Source: Tropicibacter sp. Alg240-R139 (GTDB lineage: Bacteria; Pseudomonadota; Alphaproteobacteria; Rhodobacterales; Rhodobacteraceae). From it: a stretch of 64,000 nucleotides of DNA. The notes below the pieces were generated by a model that worked only from the letters and a program-made list of their open reading frames with translations, was not told where the DNA came from and did no database searches. The translations under genes were made by a program, and so were the position numbers. This document shows positions 25,917 through 34,929 of the stretch, piece after piece (within the stretch, counting starts at the first letter, position 1; each line of letters starts with the position of its first letter). The DNA lies in assembly GCF_900537075.1 (NCBI RefSeq), contig NZ_UNRA01000002.1:310001-374000 (forward strand), in the 5' to 3' direction.

Positions 25917-28900
25917 TCAGCAGCACCCGCAACCGTGATGATGGTGCTCATGCCCGCATTCGCGCGCGGGCTCAAAATCGCCGACCTCTGACAGCACCTG
26001 ATCCAGTGCCCAGAGGATCATCTCGACGTCGTCTGCCGCGATGGTCAGCGGCGGGCGGATCTTCAGGATGTTGTCCTTGGGCCCTTCGCTGCCGATCAAG
26101 ATGCGGTGACCGCGCATCCGGTTCTTGACGTATTTGCAGATCTCGGTGCCCTCAGTGCCGTCCGGGTTGATCAGCTCAACCCCCAGAAACAGGCCGAAGC
26201 CGCGCACATCGCCAACGCTGTTGTATTTGGCCTCTAGCGTCTTGAGACCCGTCATCAGCGTGTCACCCATCTGGCGGGCATTGTCCTGCAAGCCTTCATC
26301 ATCGACAATATCCAGCACCTCTTTGCCGATCCGGCACGACAGGGTCGAGCCGCCAAAGGTGGAAAAGAACTCGATCCCGTTGTCAAAGCTTTGCGCGATT
26401 TCCTTGGTCGTGACCAGCACACCAAGCGGATGCCCGTTGCCGATGGGTTTGCCCATGACCACGATGTCGGGCAGGGCGCCTTGATGTTCGAACCCAAAAT
26501 AATGCTCACCCAAACGGCCCAGTCCGGTCTGCACTTCATCAGCCACGCACACCCCCCCCGCAGCGCGGATTTTGTCGTAGACCGCAGGCAGGTAGCCCTT
26601 GGGGGGAATGATCTGTCCCCCGACCGAGGGGAAGGTTTCCGCGATGAACCCGGCCAGCCCCTGACCGCGCTCTTGCAGGGCCTCGATGGCTGGATCAACC
26701 AGATCGGCAAACTTCTGTGCCCGATCGGGATCGTCCCGTTTGAAGCTGCCGCGATAGTCGTCGGCCACTTCGACCAGTTCTACCCAATCCGCCTGACCCA
26801 CGCCGCCCGGCTTGTTGAACTTGTAGGCCGAGATCGCGACAGCCGCATTGGTGTTGCCGTGATAGCCGTGATCCGGTGTCACGATCCCCTTGTTGCCGGT
26901 GTGTGCCCGCGCCAAACGCAAGGCCAGCTCGTTCGCCTCGGTCCCGGAATTGACGAAGAAACAGACCTCTAGATGATCGGGCAGCTTCGACAGTACCTTG
27001 TCAGCAAAGGCCGTCTGCGCCGGGTGCAGATAGCGGGTGTTTGAATTCATTCGCTTCAACTGATCCGCCGCGACCGCCTGAATGCGCGGGTGCGCGTGGC
27101 CCACGTGCGGGACGTTGTTGTAGGCGTCCAGATAGGGTCGCCCCCATTCATCGAACAGGTGATGTTTCCAACCACGCATCAGCATCACCGGATCGTCATA
27201 GGTCAGGCTCAGGTTGCCGCCGAAATGATCCTGCCGTCCTTGCAGGATATTGGTTTTGTCGGTCGGTTGATAGAGAACCTTGTCATCGGCCAAGTTCAGC
27301 ATCGCCGCTGGATTGGGGCAGACCTTGTGCCACAGATACATTTCGTCCGGGTCGCCGACACCGGGCCAATCGGCCTCCATCCCGTCGGTGGTCAGGGCCA
27401 GTTGGAAATGCACATGCGGTGCCCAACCGCCGTTGTGAGTGTGATCGCCGAGCCGGGCAAAGGCCGACCCGCGTGCCACCGGATCACCCGGTTTCATCCG
27501 GTCACAGATCTCGGGATCAAGATGGCCATAAAGTGTATAGAATGCATCACCCTCGGGGGTTTCGTGATGCAGGATCACCACGCCGCCATAATCTAGATGC
27601 CCGGTGCGGTTCTCGACCACTTCGACCCGCCCGCTCATCGGGGCGTAAAGCGTCGTACCCGCTGGGGCAAAGACATCGACCGCCAAATGCACGGTGCGCC
27701 GGTCGCTGGCTTTCCACGGCCCCTTGCGGAACCCAGGTTCAGCATAAATCAGGCGCGGCTCGCTGTAGTAGCCCAGCCACCAGTCGGAGCCAAATTCCTC
27801 GCCGACACGCGCGGCTTCTTCCAACGGCATGTGAAACGGGTTCTGTGGCCAGGTGGAGTTCTCGACCGAGAGCGAGCCCATCGGCACGTCGCTTAGATCG
27901 CGCCCAAAGAGATCGGCAAAATCGCCCCGGTGATCCTCCAGATAGGCGTGAACCCGGTCGGCCCCGTCGGTCACGGGCAGGTAGCATGCAGTCCGAAGGC
28001 GGGCTGGCATCAGCCCGCCGTTGACAGCATCATTCTCAAGGAACCGCCAAGCGGGGGCTTGGCTGATGGTGACGTATGGATCGTCAGGGTTTTCAACCGC
28101 CATCAGGGTCGAGTTCACCACCGATACCGCCAGTCGCATCCGCAACAGCGGCCAGATCAGATCGACCTCTTGCGTGCTCAGGCGCCCTGCGGCGTGATAG
28201 CCTTGAACCAGACTGGCAATTGCGGCCTCGGGGTTCTGGTGGTCCAAAACGATGTAAGCGCCCGCAATCGCCAGATCGCAGATACGTGGGGCTGCGCACA
28301 TGTCACCCAAGTCAATCAGGCCTGAAATCTGCTTGAGGTCGCCCAATTTGCCGTCGACCAGGATGTTGTAGTCATTGGCGTCATTGTGGATGGCCTGCTT
28401 TGGCAGCGCTTCCAGTGCGGGTTTGATGGCGATAAACGCGTCCACGATCTCGCCCAGCAAAGCCCGGCGTGTGGGATCTTTGACCGCATCCAGGTCGCCA
28501 GCGATCCAATCACCCTGCATCAGGTTCCATTTGAAATCCCGCTCAAGCCCGTCGTGCTCGAACTCCTTGAGCGCCCGCCCGGTGGCCCCTAAAACGCGGC
28601 CCAATTTAACGATCAGGTCCAGCGGCTTTGGGTTGCACTTGGCGTAACACTCGCCCGGCAGCCGTTCGAGAAGCCAGGCGAGACGCAGCTGGCCGCTCTC
28701 ATCTGCAATCTCTGGCAACAGCGCGCCTTCGATTGTCGGGAATACCTTGGGGAACGGCAGTCCTGGCGCGGCCTGGGCGATGTGCTCCAAGGCCTTGACT
28801 TGCATGTCGACCAGTCCAGGGGCACAGCCTGCGCGCATGACCTTGAGCACATAGTCCTGCCCGTTGGTGGCGCGCGCCAGAAAGTTCAGGTCATATTCGC

Positions 28901-28979
28901 CGTCCAGCCGCTCCAGCTTGGCCTCATGACCCCAATGTTTGCGCAGGGCAGCAGCCCAGAATTTTAAATCCACGCTCAT
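25917..28979 (-). CDS. Fusion: APH-type kinase, M23-like domain, class III aminotransferase
   Basis: A 1020-residue protein with three parts. Residues 1-330 form an aminoglycoside-phosphotransferase-like kinase (HNDANDYN with Asp200 and Asn205, metal Asp223 in LIDLGD). Residues 425-550 form an M23/LytM-like domain in which the zinc-site residues are all kept (His431, Asp435, His522 and His524). Residues 590-1000 form a class III aminotransferase with the pyridoxal phosphate Lys844 (MGKPIGNGH) and SGTEAN at 678. The tail is rich in His and Cys (CGHEHHHHGCGCC). No signal peptide is present, so the M23-like part is in the cytoplasm. The aminotransferase resembles ethanolamine-phosphate phospho-lyases, so phosphorylation of an amino alcohol followed by elimination is a reasonable guess. 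Confidence 0.88.
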   Translation of the reverse strand: MSVDLKFWAAALRKHWGHEAKLERLDGEYDLNFLARATNGQDYVLKVMRAGCAPGLVDMQVKALEHIAQAAPGLPFPKVFPTIEGALLPEIADESGQLRLAWLLERLPGECYAKCNPKPLDLIVKLGRVLGATGRALKEFEHDGLERDFKWNLMQGDWIAGDLDAVKDPTRRALLGEIVDAFIAIKPALEALPKQAIHNDANDYNILVDGKLGDLKQISGLIDLGDMCAAPRICDLAIAGAYIVLDHQNPEAAIASLVQGYHAAGRLSTQEVDLIWPLLRMRLAVSVVNSTLMAVENPDDPYVTISQAPAWRFLENDAVNGGLMPARLRTACYLPVTDGADRVHAYLEDHRGDFADLFGRDLSDVPMGSLSVENSTWPQNPFHMPLEEAARVGEEFGSDWWLGYYSEPRLIYAEPGFRKGPWKASDRRTVHLAVDVFAPAGTTLYAPMSGRVEVVENRTGHLDYGGVVILHHETPEGDAFYTLYGHLDPEICDRMKPGDPVARGSAFARLGDHTHNGGWAPHVHFQLALTTDGMEADWPGVGDPDEMYLWHKVCPNPAAMLNLADDKVLYQPTDKTNILQGRQDHFGGNLSLTYDDPVMLMRGWKHHLFDEWGRPYLDAYNNVPHVGHAHPRIQAVAADQLKRMNSNTRYLHPAQTAFADKVLSKLPDHLEVCFFVNSGTEANELALRLARAHTGNKGIVTPDHGYHGNTNAAVAISAYKFNKPGGVGQADWVELVEVADDYRGSFKRDDPDRAQKFADLVDPAIEALQERGQGLAGFIAETFPSVGGQIIPPKGYLPAVYDKIRAAGGVCVADEVQTGLGRLGEHYFGFEHQGALPDIVVMGKPIGNGHPLGVLVTTKEIAQSFDNGIEFFSTFGGSTLSCRIGKEVLDIVDDEGLQDNARQMGDTLMTGLKTLEAKYNSVGDVRGFGLFLGVELINPDGTEGTEICKYVKNRMRGHRILIGSEGPKDNILKIRPPLTIAADDVEMILWALDQVLSEVGDFEPARECGHEHHHHGCGCC

Positions 28980-29002
28980 GTTTCGCGCCTTCCTTGGGCA
29001 AC

Positions 29003-29060
29003 TTCACCCTTTCAAAAATATTCCGGGGGAGTCGCAAAGCGACGGGGGCAGAGCCCCCAG
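29003..29060. repeat. Intergenic element with two hairpins
   Basis: Two perfect small hairpins lie side by side: GTCGC-AAA-GCGAC at 29031-29043 and GGGGGC-AGA-GCCCCC at 29044-29058. Their left flank, read on the minus strand, is GGAATATTTTTGAAAGGGTG followed by AAG, which closely matches the tail beside the hairpin at 11013-11043. It lies between the fusion gene and the dehydrogenase gene and probably belongs to an intergenic repeat family of this genome. Confidence 0.6.
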
Positions 29061-29067
29061 TCCGGTT

Positions 29068-29940
29068 TCAGTCCAGCGCCTTCAGGCGTTTGAACAGCGA
29101 TGAGGTGTCCCACCGACCCCCGCCCATCTTCTGAACGTCCTTGTAAAACTGATCGACCAGAGCGGTCACCGGTAGCGAGGCGCCATTCTCTTCCGCCTCG
29201 TCCAGGCAAATCCCCAGATCCTTGCGCATCCAGTCGACGGCAAAGCCATAGTCGAAATGATCGTCCAACATGGTCTCGTGCCGGTTCACCATCTGCCAGC
29301 TGCCCGCAGCGCCTTGACTGATCACCTCGACCACCGCGCGACCATCAAGGCCAGATTTTTCGGCAAAATGCAGCGCCTCGGACAGGCCTTGTACCAGACC
29401 GGCGATGGCGATCTGGTTGGCCATCTTGCAGCGCTGGCCAGCGCCCGCCTCGCCAATGCGGCGGCAGATCTTGGAATAGACCTCCATCACCGGCAGGGCG
29501 ATGTCATAAGCGGCCTGTTCGCCGCCACACATGATCGACAAGACGGCATTCTCGGCGCCTGCCTGACCGCCCGAGATCGGGGCATCGACAAAGGACAGGC
29601 CCGCCTGAGATGCAACCGCACCGAGCTCTTCGGTGACTTTGGCCGAGACGGTGGTGTGGTCGACAAAGATCGCATCCGGTTTCATGGCGGCAAAGGCACC
29701 ATCCGCGCCGGTGCAGACCATGCGCAGGTCATCGTCGTTGCCAACGCAGGCCATGACCAGATCGGCACCCTTTACGGCCTCGGCAGGGGTGACACCCAAT
29801 GCGCCGCCGTGCTTGGCGACCCAGGCCTCGGCCTTGGCTGTGGTGCGGTTGTAAACAGTGACGGAATGCCCGGCGGTTTGCAAATGGCCAGCCATGGGAT
29901 AGCCCATGACCCCCAGGCCCAGGAATGCGACGTTTGCCAT
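29068..29940 (-). CDS. 3-hydroxyisobutyrate dehydrogenase family oxidoreductase
   Basis: A 290-residue beta-hydroxyacid dehydrogenase. The NAD(P) motif GLGVMGYPMAG starts near residue 7, the substrate motif DAPISGGQAGAE is near 118, and the catalytic lysine is in GQRCKMANQ near 170. The family includes 3-hydroxyisobutyrate, tartronate semialdehyde and glyoxylate/succinic semialdehyde reductases. A role with the fusion gene downstream, which is on the same strand about 90 bases away, is possible. Which hydroxyacid it uses is not clear. Confidence 0.88.
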   Translation of the reverse strand: MANVAFLGLGVMGYPMAGHLQTAGHSVTVYNRTTAKAEAWVAKHGGALGVTPAEAVKGADLVMACVGNDDDLRMVCTGADGAFAAMKPDAIFVDHTTVSAKVTEELGAVASQAGLSFVDAPISGGQAGAENAVLSIMCGGEQAAYDIALPVMEVYSKICRRIGEAGAGQRCKMANQIAIAGLVQGLSEALHFAEKSGLDGRAVVEVISQGAAGSWQMVNRHETMLDDHFDYGFAVDWMRKDLGICLDEAEENGASLPVTALVDQFYKDVQKMGGGRWDTSSLFKRLKALD

Positions 29941-30046
29941 AGTGATGATCCTCTCGGCTGCGCGACCGCTTTCCCCCCGGGAACTGCTGTGTCGCTATTG
30001 CGCAGAGACAAATCAAAGCTGGCGGCGCAGGGCAACCCCCGTTTGT

Positions 30047-30436
30047 TCAACTGCTGCTGCCAAGGTCCCGCAGGATCGGGCAATCAGGGCGATCATCGCC
30101 TGCACAACAGTCGACCAGATGGGTCAGCGTATCGCGCATGGCCTGCAGATCGGTGATCTTTGCCTCTATCTTGGCCAGATGCGATTTTGCCACCCGTTTG
30201 ACATCTGAACTGGCGCGGGTTTCATCCTCGTAAAGGGCCAGTAGGGTCCGGCAATCTTCGATGGTAAACCCTAGGGTCCGCGCGCGGCCTAGAAAGGTCA
30301 GCTTGTGCAGGTCTTGCTCGCGAAACTGGCGATAGCCGTTGTCGCTGCGACCCGGCACGACAAGGCCGATATCCTCGTAGTAGCGGATGGTTTTGGGCGG
30401 CAGGCCGGTGCGGGTGGCGACGTCTCCGATGTTCAT
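30047..30436 (-). CDS. cueR: Cu(I)-responsive MerR family regulator
   Basis: A 129-residue MerR protein with the winged helix-turn-helix at the N terminus (ATRTGLPPKTIRYYEDIGLV), a long dimer helix and a metal loop near the C terminus with two key cysteines eight residues apart (CCAGDDRPDCPI). That spacing is typical of copper and silver sensors of the CueR type. It follows copA after ten bases on the same strand, and a matching operator lies at the copA promoter, so it activates its own operon when copper rises. Confidence 0.93.
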   Translation of the reverse strand: MNIGDVATRTGLPPKTIRYYEDIGLVVPGRSDNGYRQFREQDLHKLTFLGRARTLGFTIEDCRTLLALYEDETRASSDVKRVAKSHLAKIEAKITDLQAMRDTLTHLVDCCAGDDRPDCPILRDLGSSS

Positions 30437-30446
30437 GGCTGACTTC

Positions 30447-32936
30447 TCATTCTGCGGGGGCGGGGTTGAGTTTTACCGCGCCAGCATCCGTTGATGTCGA
30501 CCGGCCCACAAATCGCAACCGCAGGGCGTTGGTCAGGACAAAGACGCTCGACAGGGCCATAGCGCCTGCTGCCAGCATCGGTGACAAAAGCGGCCCGCCA
30601 AATGGGTAAAGAACACCGGCGGCCACCGGGATCAGCAATGTGTTATAGCCAAAGGCCCAACCCAGATTCTGACGGATGTTGCGCATTGTGTGGTGCGAGA
30701 TTTCATATGCGTTGGTCACGCCGGACACGTCGCCCGACATCAGCACCACATCAGCAGCTTCGATAGCGATATCCGTACCGGTCCCGATAGCGATCCCCAC
30801 GTCTGCCGAGGCCAAGGCAGGCGCGTCGTTGATCCCGTCGCCGACAAAGGCCACCGCGCCGAAGCGGCTGCGCAGATCACTCAGGGCGTTGACCTTACCG
30901 CCGGGCATGACCTCAGCCACCACATGATCGATCTGCAATTCAGCGGCGATGGCCTGCGCGGTCGCTGCATTGTCGCCGGTGATCATGGCGACGGTCAGCC
31001 CTTGGGCGTGTAGGGCAGCGATGGCATCGTGGCTTTGCGGCTTGATCGGGTCGGCCACCGCCAATGCGGCGGCGAGCCTGCCGTCGATAGCGACATAGAG
31101 CGGAGTTTTGCCCTTTGCGGCCAGCTCTTGCGCTTGCGGGGCAAGGGCGGACAGGTCGATGCCTTGACGCTCCATCAGGCGGTCGGCACCGATCAGGACC
31201 CAGTGCCCTTCGACCTGCGCCTTGAGGCCCAAACCGGTCAGCGATTCAAATCCGGTCGCTGTAGGCAGCGGGCCGGGTGAGGCCATCGTGATGGCCCGTG
31301 CTATGGGGTGCTCTGATGACGCTTCGGCAGCCGAGGCAAGGCGCAGAACCTCGTCGCGGGCAAAGCCCTCTGCCGTGATCAGGTCTGTCAGTTCGGGGCG
31401 TCCCATCGTCAATGTGCCGGTTTTGTCAAAGGCCAGGACGCGGGTGTTCTGCAACGATTGCAGTGCGTCGCCCTTGCGAAACAGCACACCCATTTCGGCG
31501 GCGCGCCCGGTACCCACCATGATCGAGGTCGGCGTGGCCAGACCCATGGCGCAGGGGCAGGCGATGATCAACACCGACACGCCGGCCACCAGCGCCATCG
31601 ACATCGCCGGGTCAGGACCGAAGATCAGCCACACCAGCACGGTCAACGCAGCGGTCGCCAGCACGGCAGGTACGAACCAGGACGTGATGCGATCGACCAT
31701 TCCCTGGATCGGTAATTTGGCGCCCTGTGCCTGTTCCACCATGGCGATGATCTGCGCCAGAACGGTGTCCGCTCCGACCTTGGTGGCTGTGACACGCAAG
31801 GCGCCGGTGCCATTCAAGGTGCCCCCGACGACCGCATCGCCGCTGGACTTAAGCACTGGAACCGGCTCGCCGGTGATCATGCTTTCATCTACATAAGTCT
31901 GGCCGTCCAGGGCGGTGCCGTCCACGGCGATGCGCTCGCCGGGTCGGACGTGCAGTATATCTCCGGTCACGATATCGGCGATGGGGCGTTCGGTGACTGT
32001 GTTACCCACCTCGACCCGCGCGGTCTTTGGTTGCAGACCGATGAGCTTGCGAATGGCAGCTCCTGTGCGGCCCTTGGCGCGGGCCTCGAGCAGGCGGCCG
32101 AAAAGGATCAGGACAATAATGACCGCCGCCGCCTCAAAATAAACATTGGCGGTGCCAGCGGGCAGCAGATTGGGGGCAAAGGTTGCAAGAACCGAAAACC
32201 CGTAGGCGGCCATTGTGCCAATCGCCACGAGGGCGTTCATGTCAGGGGCACCGCGGACCAGGGCAGGCAGGCCCTTGGCATAGAACATGCGACCGGGACC
32301 GATCAGGATCAGGCTGGTTAGGGTAAACTGGATCAGCTGACTTGCTTGCTGCCCGAGTGTTGCGTGGACCCAATGGTGAAATGCCGGGATCATTTGACCC
32401 CCCATCTCCAGCACAAAGACAGGCAGCGCCAACAGGGCGGCAATCAGGGTTTGGTGGGCGAGTAAGTGGATCTCTTCGGCTTTGCGATCCGTGACTTCGG
32501 ACGTGTCATTTGCCGGTTTGGCCGCATATCCGGCTTGGGTTACCAATGCGGCCAGAGAGCTTGGATCGGTGACACCGGTCGCAAAGGTGACGCGCGCTGT
32601 TTCGGCGGCGAGATTTACGTTGGCCGAGATCACGCCGGGCGCAGCAAGCAATGCGCGCTCAACCCGCCCCACGCAGGAGGCGCAGCTCAGCCCTTCAACG
32701 TTCAACTGGATGTCTTGGGTTGCCAAGGGATATCCGCGGTCAGACAGGGCCGAGGCGATATTGGCCAGCGGCGCGTCGTGGCTGACCAGGACCGTTTCAT
32801 TGGCAAAGTTCACGCGGGCCTGATCGACGCCGGGCAGAGTTTTTAACACGGCCTCTACCTTGCTAACGCATGAGGCACAGCCCATGCCGGTGATCTGTAA
32901 CGTTGTGAGAGTGTGATGCGACATTTCCAAGGCCAT
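30447..32936 (-). CDS. copA: Copper-exporting P1B-type ATPase
   Basis: An 829-residue inner-membrane pump. It starts with two heavy-metal-associated domains (GMGCASC near residue 18 and GLSCASC near 83) and has eight membrane helices, with the CPC copper channel motif in [11 protein letters not shown]. The ATPase marks are DKTGTLT (phosphorylated Asp), TGEPVP, SEHPIA and [10 protein letters not shown]. It exports Cu(I) from the cytoplasm. A second possible start (MSHHTL at 32924) exists; neither has a perfect ribosome binding site. It is transcribed with cueR from a CueR-type promoter. Confidence 0.96.
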   Translation of the reverse strand: MALEMSHHTLTTLQITGMGCASCVSKVEAVLKTLPGVDQARVNFANETVLVSHDAPLANIASALSDRGYPLATQDIQLNVEGLSCASCVGRVERALLAAPGVISANVNLAAETARVTFATGVTDPSSLAALVTQAGYAAKPANDTSEVTDRKAEEIHLLAHQTLIAALLALPVFVLEMGGQMIPAFHHWVHATLGQQASQLIQFTLTSLILIGPGRMFYAKGLPALVRGAPDMNALVAIGTMAAYGFSVLATFAPNLLPAGTANVYFEAAAVIIVLILFGRLLEARAKGRTGAAIRKLIGLQPKTARVEVGNTVTERPIADIVTGDILHVRPGERIAVDGTALDGQTYVDESMITGEPVPVLKSSGDAVVGGTLNGTGALRVTATKVGADTVLAQIIAMVEQAQGAKLPIQGMVDRITSWFVPAVLATAALTVLVWLIFGPDPAMSMALVAGVSVLIIACPCAMGLATPTSIMVGTGRAAEMGVLFRKGDALQSLQNTRVLAFDKTGTLTMGRPELTDLITAEGFARDEVLRLASAAEASSEHPIARAITMASPGPLPTATGFESLTGLGLKAQVEGHWVLIGADRLMERQGIDLSALAPQAQELAAKGKTPLYVAIDGRLAAALAVADPIKPQSHDAIAALHAQGLTVAMITGDNAATAQAIAAELQIDHVVAEVMPGGKVNALSDLRSRFGAVAFVGDGINDAPALASADVGIAIGTGTDIAIEAADVVLMSGDVSGVTNAYEISHHTMRNIRQNLGWAFGYNTLLIPVAAGVLYPFGGPLLSPMLAAGAMALSSVFVLTNALRLRFVGRSTSTDAGAVKLNPAPAE

Positions 32937-32956
32937 ACAATTCTTGAGTCGTACCC

Positions 32957-32987
32957 CAGATAAAGGTTCCAGTTAGGGGAAGGTCAA
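32957..32987 (-). promoter_or_regulatory. CueR-activated promoter of copA-cueR
   Basis: On the minus strand TTGACC (-35) and TATCTG (-10) are 19 bases apart, the long spacing typical of MerR-family promoters. The spacer holds the dyad ACCTTCCCCTAACTGGAACCT (32964-32984), close to the known CueR operator pattern ACCTTCC-n7-GGAAGGT. The -10 element lies about 21 bases ahead of the first copA start codon. Confidence 0.85.
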
Positions 32988-33049
32988 GTGGGCGTCTGGT
33001 ATTTGTTTGCTGGCCAGATGTAATTTCTCCGTCTCCCAAGCTCTCCCGC

Positions 33050-33190
33050 CCGTCGTTGATGTTTCTGGCGAAACATCGCCTCCCGTTGGGCCGGGCCTCG
33101 CTACGCTCGGCGGTTGGCGATTGTGGCAAAACCTGGACTCCAAGCGAAACCGCGCTGGGCTGGCCCGGCGCTCGGCCCAAAGCCGTTAGC
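33050..33190. repeat. Divergent copy A of structured intergenic repeat
   Basis: This gap (32988-33238) has no gene. It holds an eight-pair hairpin (GATGTTTC-TGGC-GAAACATC, 33058-33077) followed by GCCTCCCGTTGGGCCGGGC, matching the elements at 56886-57009 and 58358-58480. The long second hairpin of those copies is replaced here by a longer, less regular sequence, with CCGGGCC at 33091 able to pair with GGCCCGG at 33162. The copy ends near CCGTTAG at 33183-33189, a motif also present in the 56.9-kb copy. Confidence 0.6.
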
Positions 33191-33238
33191 GGTGCTGACG
33201 CAGTCAGGATCGCTCGGGTGCGGGAGCCTCTCCTTCTC

Positions 33239-34000
33239 TTATCGTTGACCGTCGATTTGTCGCTCCATCAACCGCTGGAACAGGCGGGGCGACAGGCTGT
33301 TGACCCACCACGCGGCACGTGCAATTCGACCCACCGGGATCATAGGGCGAGCTTTGCGCAAGCCTTGCAGGATTTCTGCAGCCGCATCCTCGGGCGTCAT
33401 ATAGTCCATGCCGTCGGTGGCCGAGCCGGGCCGCGCAGTTCCGTCATCCTGCCGTTGATCATTGCCGATGTTGGTCGCCACGAACGAAGGCGCGGCGATC
33501 AGGGTGTGCACACCGTGTTCCTTTTCCTCTGACCTCAACGACTTGAAAAATCCCTCGAGCGCGTGTTTTGACGCGGCATAGGCGGTGCGGTGATAGAGCG
33601 GCGAGAACCCGGCCACGGATGAGATCGCCAGATGCGCGCCCTGGGCCGCGCGCACCGGGGCCAACAGGTGGCGGGCCATGGCAACGGCGGCGAAATAGTT
33701 GATCTCGAACACCTTGCGGTGACTGGCATCGTCGGTGGCGTCAAAGGCGCCGATCTGGGTGATGCCTGCGTTGTAGATGGCCAGATCGATCCGGGGGAAC
33801 CGTGCGGTAATCTGGGCCATAGTGGCCGCAAGATGTTCTGCATCGGTCAGATCGCACTGCATTGGGATCTGGGTATCGGTTGCCTTAAGAGTCGAGATGC
33901 CCAGATCAATCAGGACGACCTGCCACCCTTCTGACTGCAGGGCAGCCGACAGAGCGCGCCCCAAACCACCGGCACCTCCGGAGATAACAGCTGTCTTCAT
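33239..34000 (-). CDS. Short-chain dehydrogenase/reductase
   Basis: A 253-residue classical SDR. The cofactor motif GGAGGLG is at about residue 9, NAG is near 95 (IYNAGIT), and the catalytic triad has Ser in AISSVAG and Tyr-Lys in YAASK near 152. It oxidises or reduces a hydroxyl or carbonyl group; the substrate is unknown. Its ATG overlaps the stop of the epimerase gene by four bases. It is the last gene of a four-gene operon that begins with the flavin monooxygenase. Confidence 0.88.
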   Translation of the reverse strand: MKTAVISGGAGGLGRALSAALQSEGWQVVLIDLGISTLKATDTQIPMQCDLTDAEHLAATMAQITARFPRIDLAIYNAGITQIGAFDATDDASHRKVFEINYFAAVAMARHLLAPVRAAQGAHLAISSVAGFSPLYHRTAYAASKHALEGFFKSLRSEEKEHGVHTLIAAPSFVATNIGNDQRQDDGTARPGSATDGMDYMTPEDAAAEILQGLRKARPMIPVGRIARAAWWVNSLSPRLFQRLMERQIDGQR

Positions 34001-34929
34001 TTGATGGCCTGCTTTCTCCAGAATTCAAACACTTCTGCGCTGGTCTTCTCGGGGGTGTAGCCGAACTCTGATTTGAGCGCGTCATTGGCTAATACGGGGC
34101 GGTATTGCAGAAACCGCACCTGCTCGGGGCCATATTGCGACAGACCCACGGGCCGCGCCACTGCCAGCGCCGCCTTGAGCACCCACGCGGGCAGCCGCAG
34201 GATCGGTTTGCCCAAGGCACGGGCAAGATCGGTGACCCCCATCGCGCCGTCGCCGGCCACATTGTAGATGCCGGTTGGCCCGTCAGTGGCAGCGCGCGCG
34301 ATGACGCGGACCAGATCGCGGGTCCAGATAAAGACAAAGGGGCTTTCGCTACCTTGCACCGCCAGCAGCCGTGGTTTGTGAAACAGCGCGGTGATCTGGT
34401 TCTCAGTTCCTGCGCCCAATACAGTGCCTACGCGCAGAACAACCTGCTCTAACTGAGGCGCAATCTCGCGAGCCTCGGCCAGCATTTCCTCGACCTGGCG
34501 TTTGTGATCTGAATAGGGAAACTCGGCGTTTCCTCGCACCGGATCGCTTTCGCGCAAGGGCACTGAGTTGTCGGCGTGATAGCCATAGGCCGCGCCCGAA
34601 GAGGTCACCACCAGCCGTCCCACCCCATGTTTGACGCAGGCGTCCAGTACATTGCGGGTGCCGGTCACGTCGACCTTGTAGGCAAACGCACGGTCCGTGC
34701 CCTTTGGCGGGGTCACGATAGAGGCCAGATGCACCACCACATCCGGTTGCACCTTGGCGATCACACGCTCGGGATCACCCCCTGTGACATCCATCCGGGC
34801 GAAACTGACGCCATCGGGCAGCGGATCGGGCGGGGTCAGGTCGGTGGCAAAAAGCTGATGACCCTGAACTTCGGCCAGCAGCGCGCGCCCTACCATTCCC
34901 GCCGCGCCGGTCACAAGAATGCGGGTCAT
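33997..34929 (-). CDS. NAD-dependent epimerase/dehydratase (extended SDR)
   Basis: A 310-residue extended SDR. It starts with VTGAAGMVGRAL (NAD motif TGxxGxxG) and has SSGAAYG and the catalytic YSDHK near residue 145. Such enzymes act on sugar nucleotides, or on steroid and isoprenoid alcohols as 3-beta-hydroxysteroid dehydrogenase-like proteins. It overlaps both neighbours by four bases, so it is made with a monooxygenase and a bile-acid-type transporter. That favours a lipid-like substrate over a sugar nucleotide, as inference. Confidence 0.87.
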   Translation of the reverse strand: MTRILVTGAAGMVGRALLAEVQGHQLFATDLTPPDPLPDGVSFARMDVTGGDPERVIAKVQPDVVVHLASIVTPPKGTDRAFAYKVDVTGTRNVLDACVKHGVGRLVVTSSGAAYGYHADNSVPLRESDPVRGNAEFPYSDHKRQVEEMLAEAREIAPQLEQVVLRVGTVLGAGTENQITALFHKPRLLAVQGSESPFVFIWTRDLVRVIARAATDGPTGIYNVAGDGAMGVTDLARALGKPILRLPAWVLKAALAVARPVGLSQYGPEQVRFLQYRPVLANDALKSEFGYTPEKTSAEVFEFWRKQAIK

